Assembly: GCA_039033415.1 (NCBI GenBank)
Contig: JBCCCR010000001.1
Span: forward strand, 62,001-126,000
Origin: Pseudomonadota bacterium
GTDB lineage: Bacteria > Pseudomonadota > Gammaproteobacteria > Xanthomonadales > SZUA-38
Reading direction: 5' to 3'
Length of the DNA: 64,000 bases
Below, in pieces: positions 61,871 through 64,000 of the stretch (positions are counted from its first letter, which is position 1; the number at the start of each line of letters is the position of its first letter). The notes under the pieces are model-generated. The model was not told where the DNA came from. It searched no databases and was given only the letters and a program-made list of their open reading frames with translations. Position numbers and translations under genes: made by a program.

Positions 61871-62152
61871 TTAGGGCCATAGCGTGGCAGGGTCTGTATC
61901 CTGCCCACAAATAAGCAGTCGCTGACCCGAACAAAAAGCGCTCAATCCGACCGATGTCGGAGTAAACCTGAGACGAATTGAGACGCCATAGCGTCATTCC
62001 CGCTAAAGCGACCCCAATAACCAACGCTGTTCGCCCGCGCCCCTTTCGGCTGCGTGCGTTTTGTCGTTGGCACGGAAAAATGCGCGGTTTTGGTGCCGGA
62101 TTACGTTTATATAAGTAATGGCCCGATTCCGTAGCAGTGACGGCAGGAGAAT

Positions 62153-63955
<1,803 letters not shown>

Positions 63956-63971
63956 GGTGCTGTCACGGTCC

Positions 63972-63993
63972 CGCTTGGTGGTTTTGCCAAGCG
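63972..63993 (+). terminator. Hairpin after rpoD, cut by the window end
   Basis: CGCTTGG, an eight-base loop and CCAAGCG form a perfect seven-base stem 16 bases after the rpoD stop. No T-run is seen in the seven remaining bases, so its class is not settled. Confidence 0.45.
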
Positions 63994-64000
63994 CGCCGGT

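Noticed and set aside
61982-61995. GACGC-CATA-GCGTC upstream of rpoD as another copy of the 15-bp operator
   Set aside because: It shares only CATAGC, has different arms and spacing, and lies in a housekeeping promoter.
63956-64000. tRNA gene after rpoD
   Set aside because: Only one short stem is visible, with no cloverleaf arms or conserved T-loop sequence before the window ends.

Overview
The window reads as a chromosomal segment of a high-GC Gammaproteobacterium. The evidence is the housekeeping complement and order: glmU; aroE/hemB; engB; a cytochrome c4-type protein; dsbA; slt; cca; folB; tsaD diverging from rpsU; then a yqeY-type gene, dnaG and rpoD. The C-terminus LLFRSGFE on a secreted protein recalls lineages around Woeseiaceae and Wenzhouxiangellaceae, but that placement is from memory and weak. 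I saw no tRNA, rRNA, CRISPR array, prophage or intact insertion sequence.

Layout. (1) 1-4.8 kb: a truncated lipocalin (Blc) gene, envelope and small hypothetical genes, a YbjQ-type gene, a DUF4124 gene and glmU. (2) 4.9-7.5 kb: a large secreted G8/beta-helix protein. (3) 7.6-13.6 kb: a LysR regulator diverging from a tight cluster of FAD monooxygenase, maleate-isomerase/arylmalonate-decarboxylase-like protein, PuuE-like polysaccharide deacetylase, PAP/fibrillin-like protein and an MFS exporter. (4) 13.6-38.8 kb: an accessory metabolic block. It has three copies of a two-gene unit (class I methyltransferase plus a small helical acidic protein), two flavoproteins each directly downstream of one of these units, two serine beta-lactamase-family proteins (one with two fused domains), a lipoprotein alpha/beta hydrolase, a Tat-exported DUF1838 protein, an aldehyde dehydrogenase with a Lys in place of the conserved Glu, three MFS carriers, a TonB-dependent receptor and an AhpD-like protein. 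A DUF1631 gene sits inside the block. (5) 38.8-44.1 kb: a two-component system whose NtrC-type regulator lies immediately upstream of a textbook sigma-54 promoter driving a small acidic exported protein. (6) 44.2-64 kb: housekeeping genes, including a REC-REC-PAS-GGDEF-EAL protein and the rpsU-yqeY-dnaG-rpoD block.

How it fits together. Four intergenic regions in block 4 carry a related 15-bp palindrome (idealised CGATAGC-A-GCTATCG); three of the four sites are centred 70-82 bases upstream of a start codon. Together they cover both flavoprotein operons, the DUF1838 gene, the hydrolase/beta-lactamase operon and two MFS carriers. The simplest reading is one regulon for import (TonB receptor, MFS) and for hydrolytic, oxidative and methyl-transfer processing of an unknown organic substrate. 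The substrate cannot be read from sequence. The recurring methyltransferase/small-protein/flavoprotein unit with its shared operator is the best candidate for an undescribed system. The second is the sensor kinase/NtrC regulator/sigma-54-target circuit at 39.7-43.2 kb.
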